Source of the DNA: Acanthaster planci
Lineage: Eukaryota > Echinodermata > Asteroidea > Valvatida > Acanthasteridae
Assembly (NCBI RefSeq): GCF_001949145.1
Contig: NW_019091452.1
Span: 916,006 to 966,505, forward strand
Direction of reading: 5' to 3'
Length of the DNA stretch: 50,500 nucleotides
Shown here: positions 25,021-38,109 of the stretch, piece by piece
Numbering within the stretch: position 1 is the first letter of the stretch
Layout: each line of letters begins with the position of its first letter
Position numbers and translations under genes: made by a program
Notes under the pieces: model-generated
The model's input: only the letters and a program-made list of their open reading frames with translations
Told to the model about the DNA's origin: nothing
Database searches by the model: none

Positions 25021-25135
25021 CTTATCACAGGAGCGCGATTGGAACATGAAATAACATTGTGCGTCTGTATCCCGTATGCCACAAGGCCGAAGGCGCACTA
25101 CATTATTCCTTGTTCCACAAGCACGAGTGTGATAA
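25021..25135. mobile_element. Fold-back element, imperfect hairpin over full length
   Basis: CTTATCACAGGAGCGCGATT and GGAACATGAAATAACATTGT pair with the right half ending ACATTATTCCTTGTTCCACA and GTGTGATAAC. The pairing continues to a short centre near CCACAAGG. It is 115 bp and non-coding. Confidence 0.65.
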
Positions 25136-26392
25136 CGAACTTATCTTCAAGCAAACTTGACTCCCAGAAAAGAAAGTAAAGGGGCCTATGTGCGCTTTAT
25201 ATAAAGAAAGAAGACCAAAGATATATGTATCATACAGCACACAGCCAAAACAGTAACGAGGACATACCACAACTATGCAATTACATGTATATTGAGGGAT
25301 ATGGGAATTATTTGTGGTTTAACTTATTTCAATAACAACAATAACAACAGGACTTGCACTAAGAAATTAAGTTGTTAGATTTGTACGTGCATTTAAACAC
25401 GTGATGATCAGCACGGGCAAACACGCCTCTCTTGAATTTACAGTCCTGCAGATGTGTGCTTGCTTTTAGCATGAAAATAGCACAATGCGTTGAGTTTAAT
25501 AGAACAGCATGTGCGTCGATTACGCAGGGTTTGATATGAACCATGCAGTGCGGTTCTTTATCACACTGTTTGTTGTCATGGATTGACCAATCAGAACTGA
25601 GATTTAAAGTTTGCCTGAAGATAGTATTATTAATTGTGACTAGCATGATAGGTTAATGGCCATGCCAGTATATAAAAAAAAATTAAAAAGAATTCTTCAT
25701 TAGAAACCTAAAAAGACGTCAGACATGACATCCACTTCAATACACCTGTTACCAGCATATTAATCCAGACAGATGTGCAGGATATGGTTGTAGGAAATGT
25801 CAGAGTTATTAACTGGCAGCCTGTAAAGCTCCCAAGCAAGCTGTCATCATGTGGTTTGGAGCAGCAAGGAAGTGCAGGCAGGCAACCTGTGTTGATGAGA
25901 ATAATAACCAGACCTCGTCAGACATTTATAAACACAAGGGTTCTCACATTACCTGTGGATTGAGTATGGAAATCGGTTTTGAGTCTGGGCATTGAAATAA
26001 AACTGTACATTTACTGTACATACAGTTAATTTTAAAATTCGGAATATCCTAAGTTTAATACCGTTGTGAACAGAACACAAGAAGTGGGTATGTTAAGGGG
26101 TGCCTTCAGGTGCCTTCAGGTAAGCACAAATGTATACACGTACCATAGACCCTATACACTCTTGTGGGACCCTCAAAACTTCTGGTGGTTACTTCATGGA
26201 TTTTCAATTTTCCACCAATTTGTAGCTGCCCTGCAAGATACAAATGTACATATTGTAGTATACTTTCTGTACGCAGTGTTGTCTGAGATCCTTTGAACAA
26301 ATGAACAAGCTGGACTACAGGTGTACACTTGAACCGCCGACTTCCTACTTTCTTGTGCAGATACATGTCTCTTGATTACCATTTGCCCACCA

Positions 26393-26580
26393 AGCTACGG
26401 TCCTGGACAAATCTCATCGGACCTCCAGCACCCAGACCCCCTTCCAATGTTCAGTCTGTGCGCGTGGTCTGCGCTCCGGCTGGACATGACAACATCGACC
26501 GGGGCGTGGGGGGCTGGAGGAGCGTTATGGCTTTTGCCAGGTGTCCCAACAACGTTTGTCCAGGATTGTACAATGTAGCT
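26393..26580. mobile_element. Inverted-repeat element around GTCCTGGACAAA
   Basis: Left AGCTACGGTCCTGGACAAAT is mirrored at right by GTTTGTCCAGGATTGTACAA and TGTAGCT, with a 4-nt insertion in one arm. The GC-rich interior makes open frames on both strands that I do not accept as genes. Confidence 0.6.
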
Positions 26581-28836
26581 GGGGTCGGCCAGCTGGCTTG
26601 AGTCAGGTGGTACCACAAGGTAGGGTTTCTTTGACCATCTCACAGTGGGGGGAGGGGATCTTTGCCCCCCCACCCTAGAACTCAACCGTCAAATTCCCAA
26701 TCTTCTTGAAACTTGGCATGCATGATAAGACACTCAGCATAAGTACAGTTCTCCAGTTTCAATTTAATCTGCCAAACAGTTTATTTTCACTTCAGGGCCG
26801 TTAGGCGTTACTGTTAATTTTAAGTTTCACTTAGTATCCTGATGAAAGTAGACATTATATGAACGAGACAACTGATTTCCTACTGATTTCCACTGGTCTA
26901 GGATTCATTGAATAGGCCTTGCATTTGACAGTGTTGACAGTCTTGCGACATGAAACAGATTTTGCTAGGTTCTGTCACAAAAGAAGCTTCATTTTTCAGG
27001 TTATTTTTTTTGTTGAGTATCACAGTTTACCTCTACGTTTTTTTTATTTTCTGAACACTCAAGTATTCTGTTCTTGGTTCAGCCTAAGAGCTTACATGTA
27101 CATGTACATATACAATGAATGCTTTAAAATTTACCTACCGGTAGTTAATTTGTAAGAGACAACTCGATCACCGTCCCTCAATTTACTTGCCTTTAAAAAT
27201 TTAAAAGCGTGCATATTATATGGCCATTGTCATTTGTATGGGCTCCAACGCTGTTCATAAATTATGCATTTTTCAATTCTCTTGTACCGGTACATTGGTT
27301 GGATATTTTGCAAGTGAAGCATTTGGGCTGTGTACATGAGATGTTAATGCTCAAGCAGAGGTTTATTGTGCTTGAGAGTGAAACGTCACTTCATCCACCG
27401 GTAGCTTGCTTTAAATGGCCTTGGCAGACAAATTGACTTTTTTCATTCCTAATATCATTTTAAGTCTATTTTACTAATGTTTTCCCATTTAAAACTCTGA
27501 TTTGCCGCTTAGCTTCCACCAATCTTGCCATCGTCAACTGATTATACACCAGCATCATTGACTTTGTTGAAGTGTGTTTTCAAAGGCTTTTTTCAAACTC
27601 ATTTTGAATCTCAGTTGCACTAATGGCAACAATGAAACCTTTACATTTTGTTGTAAAGACATGTCAAGGGCTTTTCCCTCAAACAGCTTAGCTAAAAGGC
27701 TTTGACAACAGTCCTACCCGGTCCGTGACTGCGCTCTACAGTTCTTTAATTCCAGCGATGGATGCCTGCATCACCGTGCAGAATTAAAGGTGATTTTTAC
27801 AATTACCGGTACATGGGTCTGTTTACGGCAGAACAACAAAGTGGCGTCAGCGCGGAAACGACAAAATGATTTCTTGACCCATGGCGGACACTCACCTGTG
27901 AGTGATGTCATCTGTGAGTCACAAGATGTCACTGGGACAGTGATGGGATACTCATGAGTATTCTGTTTTGGCTAGTGCACTCAGAAAACGGACTCGTATC
28001 ATGTAATCAAACCGTGTGCATGCATGTAGATTGGTCTACATGCCTTAACAAATAACACAGCAGAAAAGACACAAAATCCACTTGAAAATGTAGTTCAGGG
28101 ACCAATCTGCTTGGCGCTGGAAAATCTTAGTGGATGGATTTCCAAGGTCTCGTTGCCCGAATCAAGTCATCAGTTGGGCATCCAGCAATTCTTTCCGACG
28201 ACCTGTAAATCAATTAGAGACGTCAGAAATCAGAATGGAGTATAAAAGCCATGTTCTTCTTACAGGCATGTCTGTAGCTTTGATTGTGGAATTTATGCCC
28301 TGCCTACAATGTAAGTTGCACATCAGGCAGGGCAAAAAAAATCCAAAATTAAATTAGCATCCCCTGACGCAAGTCCCGTCCTTATGGCTTGTAACAAAAA
28401 TTAAATATTTCCATTGCATGCATGTTAATGCATTTCAAACAAACACTGCGTCCTTGACTTTTAGAAGTTGAAGCGTTGGTTAAAAAAAAAAAATTTCTTA
28501 GGGCATGTGTACGTGTACATGCACTTACTGTACATATGGTTTCTTGCTGCCTGTATCGTTCGTACGGGGTGGTACCATCAAGAAAAACACAGGGAAGATC
28601 AAGACCTAATGAGGCAATATCGAAAACTTTAGATGGGGGATATGACAATGTTTCCAATTTGATTTTGAAAAATCCATTTATAAGAGTTGACATCTGAATC
28701 TGACCTTCAAATATACCAAATTCCCACAAAAGCAGACCGAAGACACATGTTCGGTACCACTTTTGTCAAAAAGTAAGATATTGAAATCTTGAAGAAAAAT
28801 ATAGAGCCATGAAATATGCTTACAGAAATAAATTTT
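26581..28836. other. No gene seen
   Basis: AT-rich sequence with TACCGGTA sites near 27134, 27285 and 27806, and a small hairpin CTTTAATTC...GAATTAAAG near 27744-27788. Confidence 0.4.
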
Positions 28837-28932
28837 GGGACCAGATAATTGGACTTGGCTTTTTTATCACAGATTTTCATCTCTGGGACCAGATAATTGG
28901 ACTTGGCTTTTTTATCACAGATTTTCATCTCT
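28837..28932 (+). repeat. Perfect tandem duplication, 48-bp unit x2
   Basis: Two identical 48-bp units starting GGGACCAGATAATTGGACTT lie head to tail. Zero differences implies recent origin, or an assembly artefact. Confidence 0.95.
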
Positions 28933-29127
28933 GTATATTTGATTTTGAAAATAACTACTTGAATATTCAAAACTTGTTTGAATATCTAATTATCCGAAAG
29001 ATCAGCACCCCCTTGAAAGATCCCATAGACCGAGTCTCTGGGCCTTTTCTCCTTTTTTTTATTTATATGTTAGTAAATCTGTTTCACTTGACATCAGAAA
29101 GTGGCATTTCCATAATAAGCCACTTAA

Positions 29128-29466
29128 TTGTGAGTTACATTTGAATAAAATCTGGAACACTGTGTTATCTGATGGCACAGAAAAGTAACAATTTGAATTC
29201 CCCCGACAAAAGACACTGCTGCTATACCGCGTGAATCGGGCAAGCTTTTGCACAGCGACCACCATCTCTAGAATAGACTGGTTTCTTTGTGCCCTTCTTA
29301 TCCATTGAGAACAGGTTGCAAGGCGTCTCTTATGTAACTAAGCAAAAGCTTGCCCCGAATCCTGAGGTATAGCAACAGTGGTTTTAGTATGGAGAATTCA
29401 AGTTGATGTGTTCAGGTGAAGTGAAAGAATTCAGTGTGCCAGATTTTATTCAAATTTAACTCGCAA
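29128..29466. mobile_element. Fold-back MITE family 2, full copy (about 340 bp)
   Basis: Left TTGTGAGTTACATTTGAATA then AAATCTGG is mirrored at the right by CCAGATTTTATTCAAATTTA then ACTCGCAA. Pairing extends inward (GGGCAAGCTTTTGC with GCAAAAGCTTGCCCC) with bulges. A second, right-truncated copy lies at 32272-32550. Confidence 0.8.
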
Positions 29467-29541
29467 ATGGCTTTTTGCAATGAGTGCCTGCAATCAGAGC
29501 TGTTTATGGAGAGAACACATGTAGTGCCCACTCCGGACCAT

Positions 29542-29640
29542 GGAACCAAAATGGCAGTCCATTTGTTTGACAGTACAGGATACAGCTACTGCGTGCTAAT
29601 TGTCAATGTGCCCTGTCGCGTAATCCACCATTTTGGTTCC
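29542..29640. repeat. Inverted repeat with exact 13-bp arms
   Basis: GGAACCAAAATGG (29542-29554) is exactly inverted at 29628-29640. The 73-bp centre carries no coding sequence. Probably a small MITE. Confidence 0.6.
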
Positions 29641-29719
29641 AACAACTGAAACACTCATGTTGCACTGTCTCTGTACTGCCTGGGACTGGCCCAGAAACTC
29701 GGAGCTTTCTCGTATCTGA

Positions 29720-29860
29720 GGGCCTGTTTGTAATGTGTGGATCCAGATCGTGCAGTGATCTGTCGTTGGTTCACTGACTCAAGAACCCACCCAACGGATT
29801 GCGTGAATCAGCTTTGGGATCACTGATCATGAGCCAGATCTGCGTGAAACAAACAGGCCC
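29720..29860. mobile_element. Small MITE with GGGCCTGTTTG ends
   Basis: GGGCCTGTTTGTAATGTGTG and the inner GTGCAGTGATC are mirrored by GATCACTGATCATGAGCC and GTGAAACAAACAGGCCC. The arms are imperfect and about 40 bp. Confidence 0.65.
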
Positions 29861-31076
29861 CAAGTTCTTTGCGGTGTGATTGTACAGTATAAATCCCCCC
29901 CCCTTTTTTGTCATGAGCAAGTTTGCCAAGAAGTGTGATCAATCCCACCTCTCTGGTTTAGTGATGCGGCAATTTCTTTTTCCCTTTTCCATCCACCCTA
30001 CTCGTTCAGGTCCCATTAGAGCTTGTAACGACATGCATGCAATCCATTTGCAGTGTACACATCACATCCGACAGCTACTCATCTTGAACAAGCCCCCCCC
30101 CCTCATATTGCTGGTGCCGACAGGATGCATTGTCCCCCGTCATTTCTCTAAGAATCGGACATTTGAGAAATGACAAGAAGGTACAAGCAGGCAAAGCACG
30201 TACGTTTGTAGAAGAGAACCTTGGACACTCAATTTGCCGACTGACAAGCACTGAAAGATACCGGTACTGCGGATTGTAGACCATAGGTGATAAATAACCT
30301 ACACATTTCCTCAGCAGTGATGTACACACACGTACTTACCCAAACGTGTTGAAGTGGTTTCTTCCCACCATAGTCACATGAGGAGGCTAAAGAGCTCTCG
30401 GAAACTTGTTCTTGAATGGTCCGTTATCTCAAGTTACTCAGTATTGCATATGAGCACTCATTTTTGGCGGAATGACCTTGAATTTATTCAACATTGGCAG
30501 TAGAGCGTGTACATGTGTAGGGAACAATGCGTATACAGTATGTACAGTACATGTATATGTACTTGATTGTAAAAAAAAGAAATAATTTTGGTATTTACAT
30601 TCAGAGAACCTCTCTCCAGTATTAGAATTGCTAACATTTTGTGTTAATTGAGGTTAAATTGAAAGCCATGGCTGCTTGCCTTAATTTGAACTTGAATTTC
30701 ATTTTTATTTCCCCCTGTAACAGTAATTTTGAGGTTTTTTTTTTTCAAGGAAAACACTTTTTCATCCCCTTTCATTTCTTGTGTAATTTTCATTTCCCCA
30801 GGGGAGGGGGTAGCGAGGGCCCTCTTCCCCTCCCCGGGACGCCCTCACACCGACGTGTTGTTATAACGAATGTACACGTCTGTTGTGTTTCCGATCTCAG
30901 TGTTGAAGTGCGCAAACGGTCTCATTGCAAACACGCAAGGGTACATGTGCATAAACCTACTGGAAAATTCATTATTCCTCCCGTCTCGTATTTAATTCAA
31001 CAGTCGGATGTCCCGACAGTTCCAAGTCCAAAAAGCAAATGTTTTGACTTGTGGTTTTGTTGCAACCTTCTTGATG

Positions 31077-31136
31077 CCCGCCCGCCTGCCTGCCTGCCCG
31101 CCTGCCTGCCTACGTGCGTGCCTGCCTACCTGCCCC
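31077..31136 (+). repeat. CCTG tetranucleotide microsatellite
   Basis: About 14 copies of CCTG with CCCG, CGTG and CTAC interruptions. Interrupted arrays are usually older and more stable than pure ones. Confidence 0.9.
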
Positions 31137-31693
31137 AGTAGGAATTTGCAATGCATTAGAAAGGTTTGGTAAACAGGATGAAAATTGAGCCTTTTTGAAG
31201 GTATAGTGCTTGCTTGCCATGCACAGACTGATCATTTTACGAAATCAATCTTACTCAAAAAAGGCCAAGTGCACATGAAAAACGATCACCATCACGTTCT
31301 CCGGTTGCTGAGCATGCATGTTCTTTAAGTGACTCATTCAGTTTGTCATGAAGAAGTTCACACAGCTTGGGTTCAAATTTTTTCTAGCTCGAAGATTTAT
31401 TTTTTTTCATTCAAGACTGCTCAATTGTGGAAGTGAATTTTTTTTTTTCTCTCTGGGAAGAAAGTTGATAGGGAAGGCGGTGATGCATATGAGCAGGTCG
31501 ATCAAATTTGGCCACCAAGCGTAAATGAAAAGTCCTTTATAACATACACGCGGGAAAAAGGGTGGAGTACTCTGTGCACGAGCACGTTTCACTCGCATGT
31601 GTCGAGCATGGACTGCACCCACTGGCTACATCTATATGTACATGTGGATTGTAGTTATTGAGTGTTAATACGGGCAATTCCCCATAGTGCCCA

Positions 31694-31815
31694 TCCAAGA
31701 GTTTGCAACGCATTGGCCAATCACAGTGCGCAAAATCTGTCGACCCTCTCCAAATGCACATTGGGTCAACAAATTTTGTGTATTTTGATTTGCCAATGCG
31801 TTGCAAACTCTTGGA
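31694..31815. mobile_element. Hairpin element, about 52-bp arms
   Basis: TCCAAGAGTTTGCAACGCAT then TGGCCAATCA at the left is mirrored by TGATTTGCCAATGCGTTGCA then AACTCTTGGA at the right, and the pairing continues to GACCC/GGGTC around a 17-nt loop. The mirror-image open frames on the two strands here are by-products. Confidence 0.75.
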
Positions 31816-32271
31816 GGTTGTCTGTTGTGAAACGCCCCCATTGCACTAGGCTTTCCGGTGAGGAAGCACCCCATGTTAATGTGTTTGTACAGGTTGCAGC
31901 TGGATACAGTACATCCATGGTCCTCTTCCACAATATCACCAAAACAGTTGATTCTAAACCAGTGTCTATTTGTCCTCATTGGAGCAGTTTTGCAGTCACC
32001 CTCTGCAGGGGCTGCTCCTGTAGCCATTAGGAGGTATAGAGTGTCCAAAAGTTACGGTTGTGGCTAGAAATAACACATGGTCCTATGGAAGCCACTTGTT
32101 TAGTGGCTGTGTTCACTTCTATAGATGTGCGTGTACGTAGCCACAGCCAGTTCATTCAGACACAGTTATGGTGAAGGTTGAGAGAAACATACATTGTAAA
32201 TCCATAACCTGCCAGCTCCTATATGCAGCCAAACTCAATCCACATCCTCAGTGCAGTCAAACAATAAGCCT

Positions 32272-32550
32272 TTTGTGAGTTAAATTTGAATAAAATCTGG
32301 TACACTGAGTTCTCTGATCGCACATAAACATAATTTGAAGTCCCCAGACTAAAGACACTGTTACAGTACCTCATGATTCAGGGAGAGCTTTTGCATGGCG
32401 ACCACCATCTCTGGAATGGACTGGTTCCTTTGTGCCTTTCTTATCCATTGAAAACAGTGTCTTGGTTGCAAGGTGTCTCTTACATAAACAAAAGTAAAAG
32501 GTTGCCCCAAGTCACAAGGCATATCAACGGTGTCTTTAGGGAAATGAGGC
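32272..32550. mobile_element. Fold-back MITE family 2, truncated copy
   Basis: GTGAGTTAAATTTGAATAAA, GCGACCACCATCTCTGGAAT and TTCTTATCCATTGAAAACAG match 29128-29400 in the same order. Similarity fades before the right terminal repeat. Confidence 0.75.
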
Positions 32551-34480
32551 TTGTATAGATGTTAGTTTTTCCAACCACTGAATGCAGTGTCAGTCACACA
32601 CTTATCACTGCCCGGGAATTCTGTAGAGAGCCGATGGCGTTGCAAAGCTTTCAGCAAACATTGGGACACTTTGAAATCACTCTGTTAAATTTAGGGCTCA
32701 TGAATTCCCTTTTTTCTACTAGGTGTGAAGACTCGCACAATATTTTTTTCTAGGGGTTAATTATTCAGGTTATGCTATTTTTTGCACTGTGCATGTAACA
32801 AAAACAGAAAGCAAACAAACTCAAGTGCAAAAATCACCTAATCACAGTCACACAGTACAGCAGAGAACCACATTGCCTTATTAACTACCAGAAGCCCCAA
32901 AACATTGTTAATGCATGTAGTAATAAATGTCACAAGCCATCTCTTCAAAGGCTTTCCCATCATTTAACAACCTCACTGCTGACAAAAAGGGGAAAAAAAG
33001 AAAATGTCCGATCCCGGAATGGTTTAGAATTCTGCAGTCGTAAATTGTGGCCCGTATGTGTACAGTCGTCATTACCAGTATAAGATTAAACAGCCCTACT
33101 TAAATGAACGTTTTCGTTTAGTCGTTGTTACTTACGTGTACATGTAGACTGTGCTTTCTTGTGGATCTCTGGTGAAGTGTGTATGGAAAAGGTCTGGTTT
33201 GTGTGTTTTTATTTATTTTGTAGTGAATGGCACATTTCATTGTCGTGCTGACACGATGGAGTGTTTTCCTCGCTTTCACTAAATAGGAACTTCTCAATTC
33301 AAAGATCAAAGCATTTAAGTTTATAGACACTTAACCAACTCATGAGTAATTTGTAACATGATAAACTGGTCCATCTTCAACTCTTCCCACGTAGACGAGA
33401 CGTGCCGAGTTAAATATTAAACCATAAATGCTTCACAGACTAATAGGGGTGGGGAAATTAAGCACGTTCTTGTGAACTCAACGGGTGGGCAAGGTCGCCA
33501 TTACAGAACTGAAGTATATTCAGGGTTATCTCTGCTCTGAAATATTATATATATGTACATGTTTGTGTAACACAGTATCAACATTTATGTTTCTGAAAGA
33601 GTAGTTATCGGGAAGAAAGCATGATGTCAGACCAATTGTGCTTTGATGTCATCCAGTTTTTATTAATCAAATTTGGATGTTCATGGGCACCATGTGAATT
33701 ATCTGGACATTTAAACTGAGTCATATTTAGCGTGAAATTAATTTACAGCGAGACTCGGTGATATTTTTTCTTCAGTTGTTTGCAGATAGTGAGGACGTTA
33801 TATGTCATGAGCTTTACTTGTCTTTCTTATTTGCATCCTTTTTAATTCACATGTCTTTCAGGAAATTGACTCGAAAGTAAGGACTTAAATGTCTCATTGA
33901 GTCACATTGAAATTCACATTGGTTGGTTTATTACATTCACACATTTCAGGATAACATCAGGCCATAGACCATGAAGGGACTCGGTTAATACCTTTGGGTT
34001 TTAATAGGCTGATGAATTCTGTTTTAAGTACACACCCTGATCAAATGGAGACATATATGTACTGGTACACATGTATATGTGCATATTTGCACAAGCTGCA
34101 GGAGCCTGTCTGCATGGAATAGCTCCATTCTCCGTAATATTTTGGTGAAACCTACATCGACACAAGCAGTAGATATACAGAGTTCTGCAGTGCTACATGT
34201 ACATTTACATGCATGTGATCTCACTAAACGCCAAGAGATATACTGCAGGGTTCGTGTTATATACCGGTGTACATTTGTGTGTATAAAGTCAGTGCTGCTT
34301 TCTCTATAGATGTGAGTTGAGTTCAGTGACACAAAACAGTCGCCAGATCACTGCGGCCTATTTTCATGGAGCTGCCCAGCTGAAGAAATCTATACAATTT
34401 ATTTTGCAAAATGTATTGCCAAAAGCAGACCGTCAGCCTCATCTACATATGTATGGCAGAATTCGGGCCGGATGACCTGG
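32551..34480. other. No gene seen
   Basis: AT-rich non-coding sequence; only short frames on both strands, and no repeats that I could define. Confidence 0.4.
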
Positions 34481-34731
34481 AGGGCCGATTTCATAGTGCT
34501 GCCTCAGCACAAAATCTGCTTAAGCGAGAAAACCTTGTTTGATAAATCAGGTAACCAACCGAAATTCCATCTGATGTGCATGTATATTGTTTTGGGATCA
34601 CATTCAGCTGTCTTTTGGTTAGCATGATAATCAGATAGAGTTGGAGCTGGTAACTTTTGTTTTTTTTAAGCAAGTTTTTGTCATGCTTATAAGCAAATTT
34701 CGTGCTTAAGCAGCCCTGTGAAATTGGCCCC
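34481..34731. mobile_element. MITE family 3, copy 1
   Basis: The left end AGGGCCGATTTCATAGTGCT and right end GCTTAAGCAGCCCTGTGAAA then TTGGCCCC are terminal inverted repeats of about 30 bp. The interior (TATTGTTTTGG, TGTCTTTTGGTTAGCATGA, ATAGAGTT) matches 49179-49414 in the same orientation. Confidence 0.8.
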
Positions 34732-37038
34732 AGGGTACGTATTTCCAGGATTAATCTAAGGCTTCTCTGCTGAGCTGTCCCAAGTTGTTCCGAGAGAAGT
34801 TTGTGATGTACTCGTTCATTCTGGTACAGGTGTATGAAGTATGAATAATGACACATCCCGACTGACTTCTCTCTGGGACTACTGCTATTTACCGATGCAT
34901 TTCCGGGTAGCTGCAGGTCATATTCCTCTTTACCATTTCTCCTTCGATTCTTTTCAAAATGTCACCTCGTAAGACCCGCGGGTTACGACACAGTATGATT
35001 AATACCTGGAGGGATTGATTTCTCGGCTGCAGCCTCAAGATTGATATCTTCGCGGGGGGCTTTGGGTCTCCGCATTGTTAAATTTTAATTGTTATTCCCT
35101 TGATGAATTGAAGCCAATTTCAGAACCCAGCTGCAGCACGTTGACATCGTGACGAAACATTAATGTCATCTGAGTGAAAAAAATCAATATTTCCTCTCTG
35201 AGTTTCTGAAACCCACAATCTTGTCATTTTCTTCCAACCCCGATGATATCTATTGATCCACACAGGAATGAAATGTCATGTTACCCTTTCCTACTGAGTA
35301 AATTATTTCCTCTTCTTTGACTTACCAAGATTGCCAGGGACACGGGCGAAAACTAATTGATGTCTTCGTCGACAGGATTATTGTGTTGTCTGGGGATGCA
35401 GACAATATTGGTGATGAATTGTGGCGAGGTAATTATAGTATGCCCTGTACTTTCTCCACAGTGCTCGTGAGTTGTCTCAAATGTCTTGAGGCCTTTTCAC
35501 ACTTGGTCTCTTCCGGCTGCTGTTGATTCAGACCCGTGTTCCTCACCATGGGTCCTTGTTTTCTTGGGTGCTGATGGGGGGGGAGGTGTCCAAGCAGTGA
35601 CCTCTGATGCTGCGGTTTGTTGCGATCAAGCACGTTCTCTTGGATAGGCCAGGGGGAGATTTTCAGCACAAATCGAGTTGAGAATTTGGCCAAAGTTGAG
35701 TCGGCTCTTGTCTTAAAGTAAAACACTTTCTTTCCTGGTGAGAATTACATGTACGGTACCTGGTATACATGTATGTTACAAGGTTAAAATCACATTGACT
35801 GGTGTGGAGTGAAATTTAAAAGTATTTTCATAAAAATCTTCATCAGATATTTGCATTCTCAGAAGAAAATGTTAAAGGAACACTCTTTTCAGACTGCTGA
35901 AGGAATTCTACAGGAAGGCTTTCTTAGAGATTTGAATAACTGTGTAAGCCTTTCTTAAGAAAAAAATAAACACTGCAATATTGTTTACATTTATTAACTA
36001 CCAGTAGATAGTTTGCTTGTTTTTGGTTCAAGACGTTTTTATTTTCCGAACCCAGCCTTTTTATTGGTTCCATTCTTTCCATAGAAAAAATATTTTTTGC
36101 TTTCCTTCAACAAGCTTGTGATTTTTGTTCCCATGTTTGCCATTAAAGAAGAAAAAACTTCTCACCTCTTCCGTATCTGTTGTTGTTGTTGTTCTAGAAC
36201 CATTCCTGAATGAACTTCATGAAGGACATAATAAATACCCTGCCATAGCTAATTGCCTCTTGGGTATACACTTCAACCAATCAATAAAATTGCGCCCCAT
36301 AGAGACCTGCGCCCCAGAATACTAGACCTACATGACTGCAGAGCTGTATGAAAACCAACAACCCTCCATCCTTCCGTCAATCTTTGCCCACCACTTGAGA
36401 AAAATGTGGGCCAGTCCCTCAGGCCTCAATTTCAATTTGTGGAAATTGATGGCACGCAAGGGATGTACATGTGTGTCATATCAGCGGCTACTTACATGTA
36501 AAATATGGACTCTGTAGACATGTTGGAGGCAGCCAGGCTGGTCCATTTGTCTGACATTATCTGTTGATAATGGGTCTGTGATCACTTGATGATCAGCTTT
36601 GTGAGGGAATATATATATGCTCATATATCATGTCTATAAATTGTATACCTCATGTCCTGTACACAGGTACAATGTACTGTGTTAAGGCTGCTCCTTCAAA
36701 ATGAGGCATAAGTTGCTGGGATTTGTATGATACATGTACATGTACATTATTACACTGTTCTCCTTCGTAGAATAGGGGGGTATTTTATTGTTTTGGAAAT
36801 TTGCAGATTTCTCCATTTTTAAAAGGTTTTCCATCACAGGACTCTGAAAGCATTTTTCAAACATTGATTGATTGCCGTCATCAGTGCATCATTATCTGCT
36901 CCTTGAGAAGGGTCATGCACATGTATCCCCTTTACCGGGGATATTTATTGTCCATGTACTATACCATATCCGTATATGGTGAGGCTCCGGCAGCTATTTC
37001 TGCGGCACCGGAAGCTCACAGAATTATGAAAATATTTT
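34732..37038. other. No gene seen; repeat-poor stretch 34860-35480
   Basis: 34860-35480 is complex sequence without TACATGTA motifs or inverted repeats. A 35317-35526 frame is open but matches no family I know. It could be a regulatory region or an unrecognised exon upstream of PLCL. A GTT microsatellite sits near 36180. Confidence 0.35.
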
Positions 37039-37934
37039 CAGGGTTCCCACACTCAAAGAAAACCCTTGGGCCGAAAAAAAACAAAGTCGTCTGGGAAATA
37101 GGCACTAAAAATAAGGAAAAAAATTAGGTGCCCTGGAATCCTGTCATCAGAGGAAAAAAAGTGATGGACGGTCACGGAAATCAAGCTCATGCAAGCGTTA
37201 TTTTTGACAGGCTATATACTTGATTTGATAATGGAATGATAGATTTTCAGGCTGTCCTTGCCATTCTAGCCAATTCATAATACTCATTAACGTTTCTCTG
37301 CAAAATGGCATTAACCCACTTCCTGCCGGGGCAGTTATCCATGTTGATGATGCTGCGCTGGGCCGGAATATTTATCATTTTTTTCTGTTCTCAAAATTCT
37401 TTTAAAAATCCTATCTTCATTTACTGGACACTTGCAAACACATGAAGGACTGTGTGGTGTCTACTCTAGCCTGACAGACAAAATCTATCGACGCCTGAGT
37501 ATTTCAGCCAGGCCTGCAGCCTTGTAAAAAGAGCCCAGATTGTGCGGTCTTATATAACTTTCTTTTGTTCACGAACCTGGCTCAGTGCGCCCCTGACCGC
37601 TTTACAAAAGGGGCCAGATCAGCATGCAGCGGTGCTGTTCGGCTCATCGCTGCAGTGGTGGAGCGCTTTTGTCCCTGGTGGTAATCCGCTAAATGCCCAA
37701 ACCATGGTATACTGTTTCAAAACAAGGCTGGATTATCTCCACTTTTGAGAGTGAAAAAAGGCCGGTAATTCCCAACAGCCTGGTCTTTTGTTCCGAGTAC
37801 GGTCTTTTGTTACATGTCCGGATCCGGAATCACCAGCAGGAAGTGGTTAAATGGCATGAAAATGTATCATTTTAGTCCCGGAGAGTCCTGGAAAAGTCAC
37901 GAAATTAAGTTTTTGGATTTCTTTGGGAACCCTG
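37039..37934. mobile_element. Transposon-like element with CAGGGTTCCCA ends
   Basis: CAGGGTTCCCA (37039-37049) is inverted as TGGGAACCCTG (37924-37934). Parts near each end (GGAATCCTGTCATCAGAG; TCCTGGAAAAGTCACGAAAT) match 42422-42802, the shorter relative. No transposase was recognised. Confidence 0.6.
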
Positions 37935-38109
37935 TTATTTTAGTGCTCAAATCAGAGTTCCAGCTGCACAAGTACATGTACCCTGAATCCTGAGCCAAAC
38001 TTTACAATGAAACAAGGACAACTGAATAAAAGCAAGAGGGTGTGAAAGTGGACAGCTACCCTGTTAATTTTTTAGACTAATGAAGCTACAGAAAACCTTG
38101 CTTTAAATG

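Noticed and set aside
30641-31141. 166-codon + strand frame
   Set aside because: The C-terminus is the CCTG microsatellite translated as PACLPACLP, and the rest is low complexity.
31662-32048. Long frames on both strands
   Set aside because: They mirror one another because they lie over the hairpin at 31694-31815.
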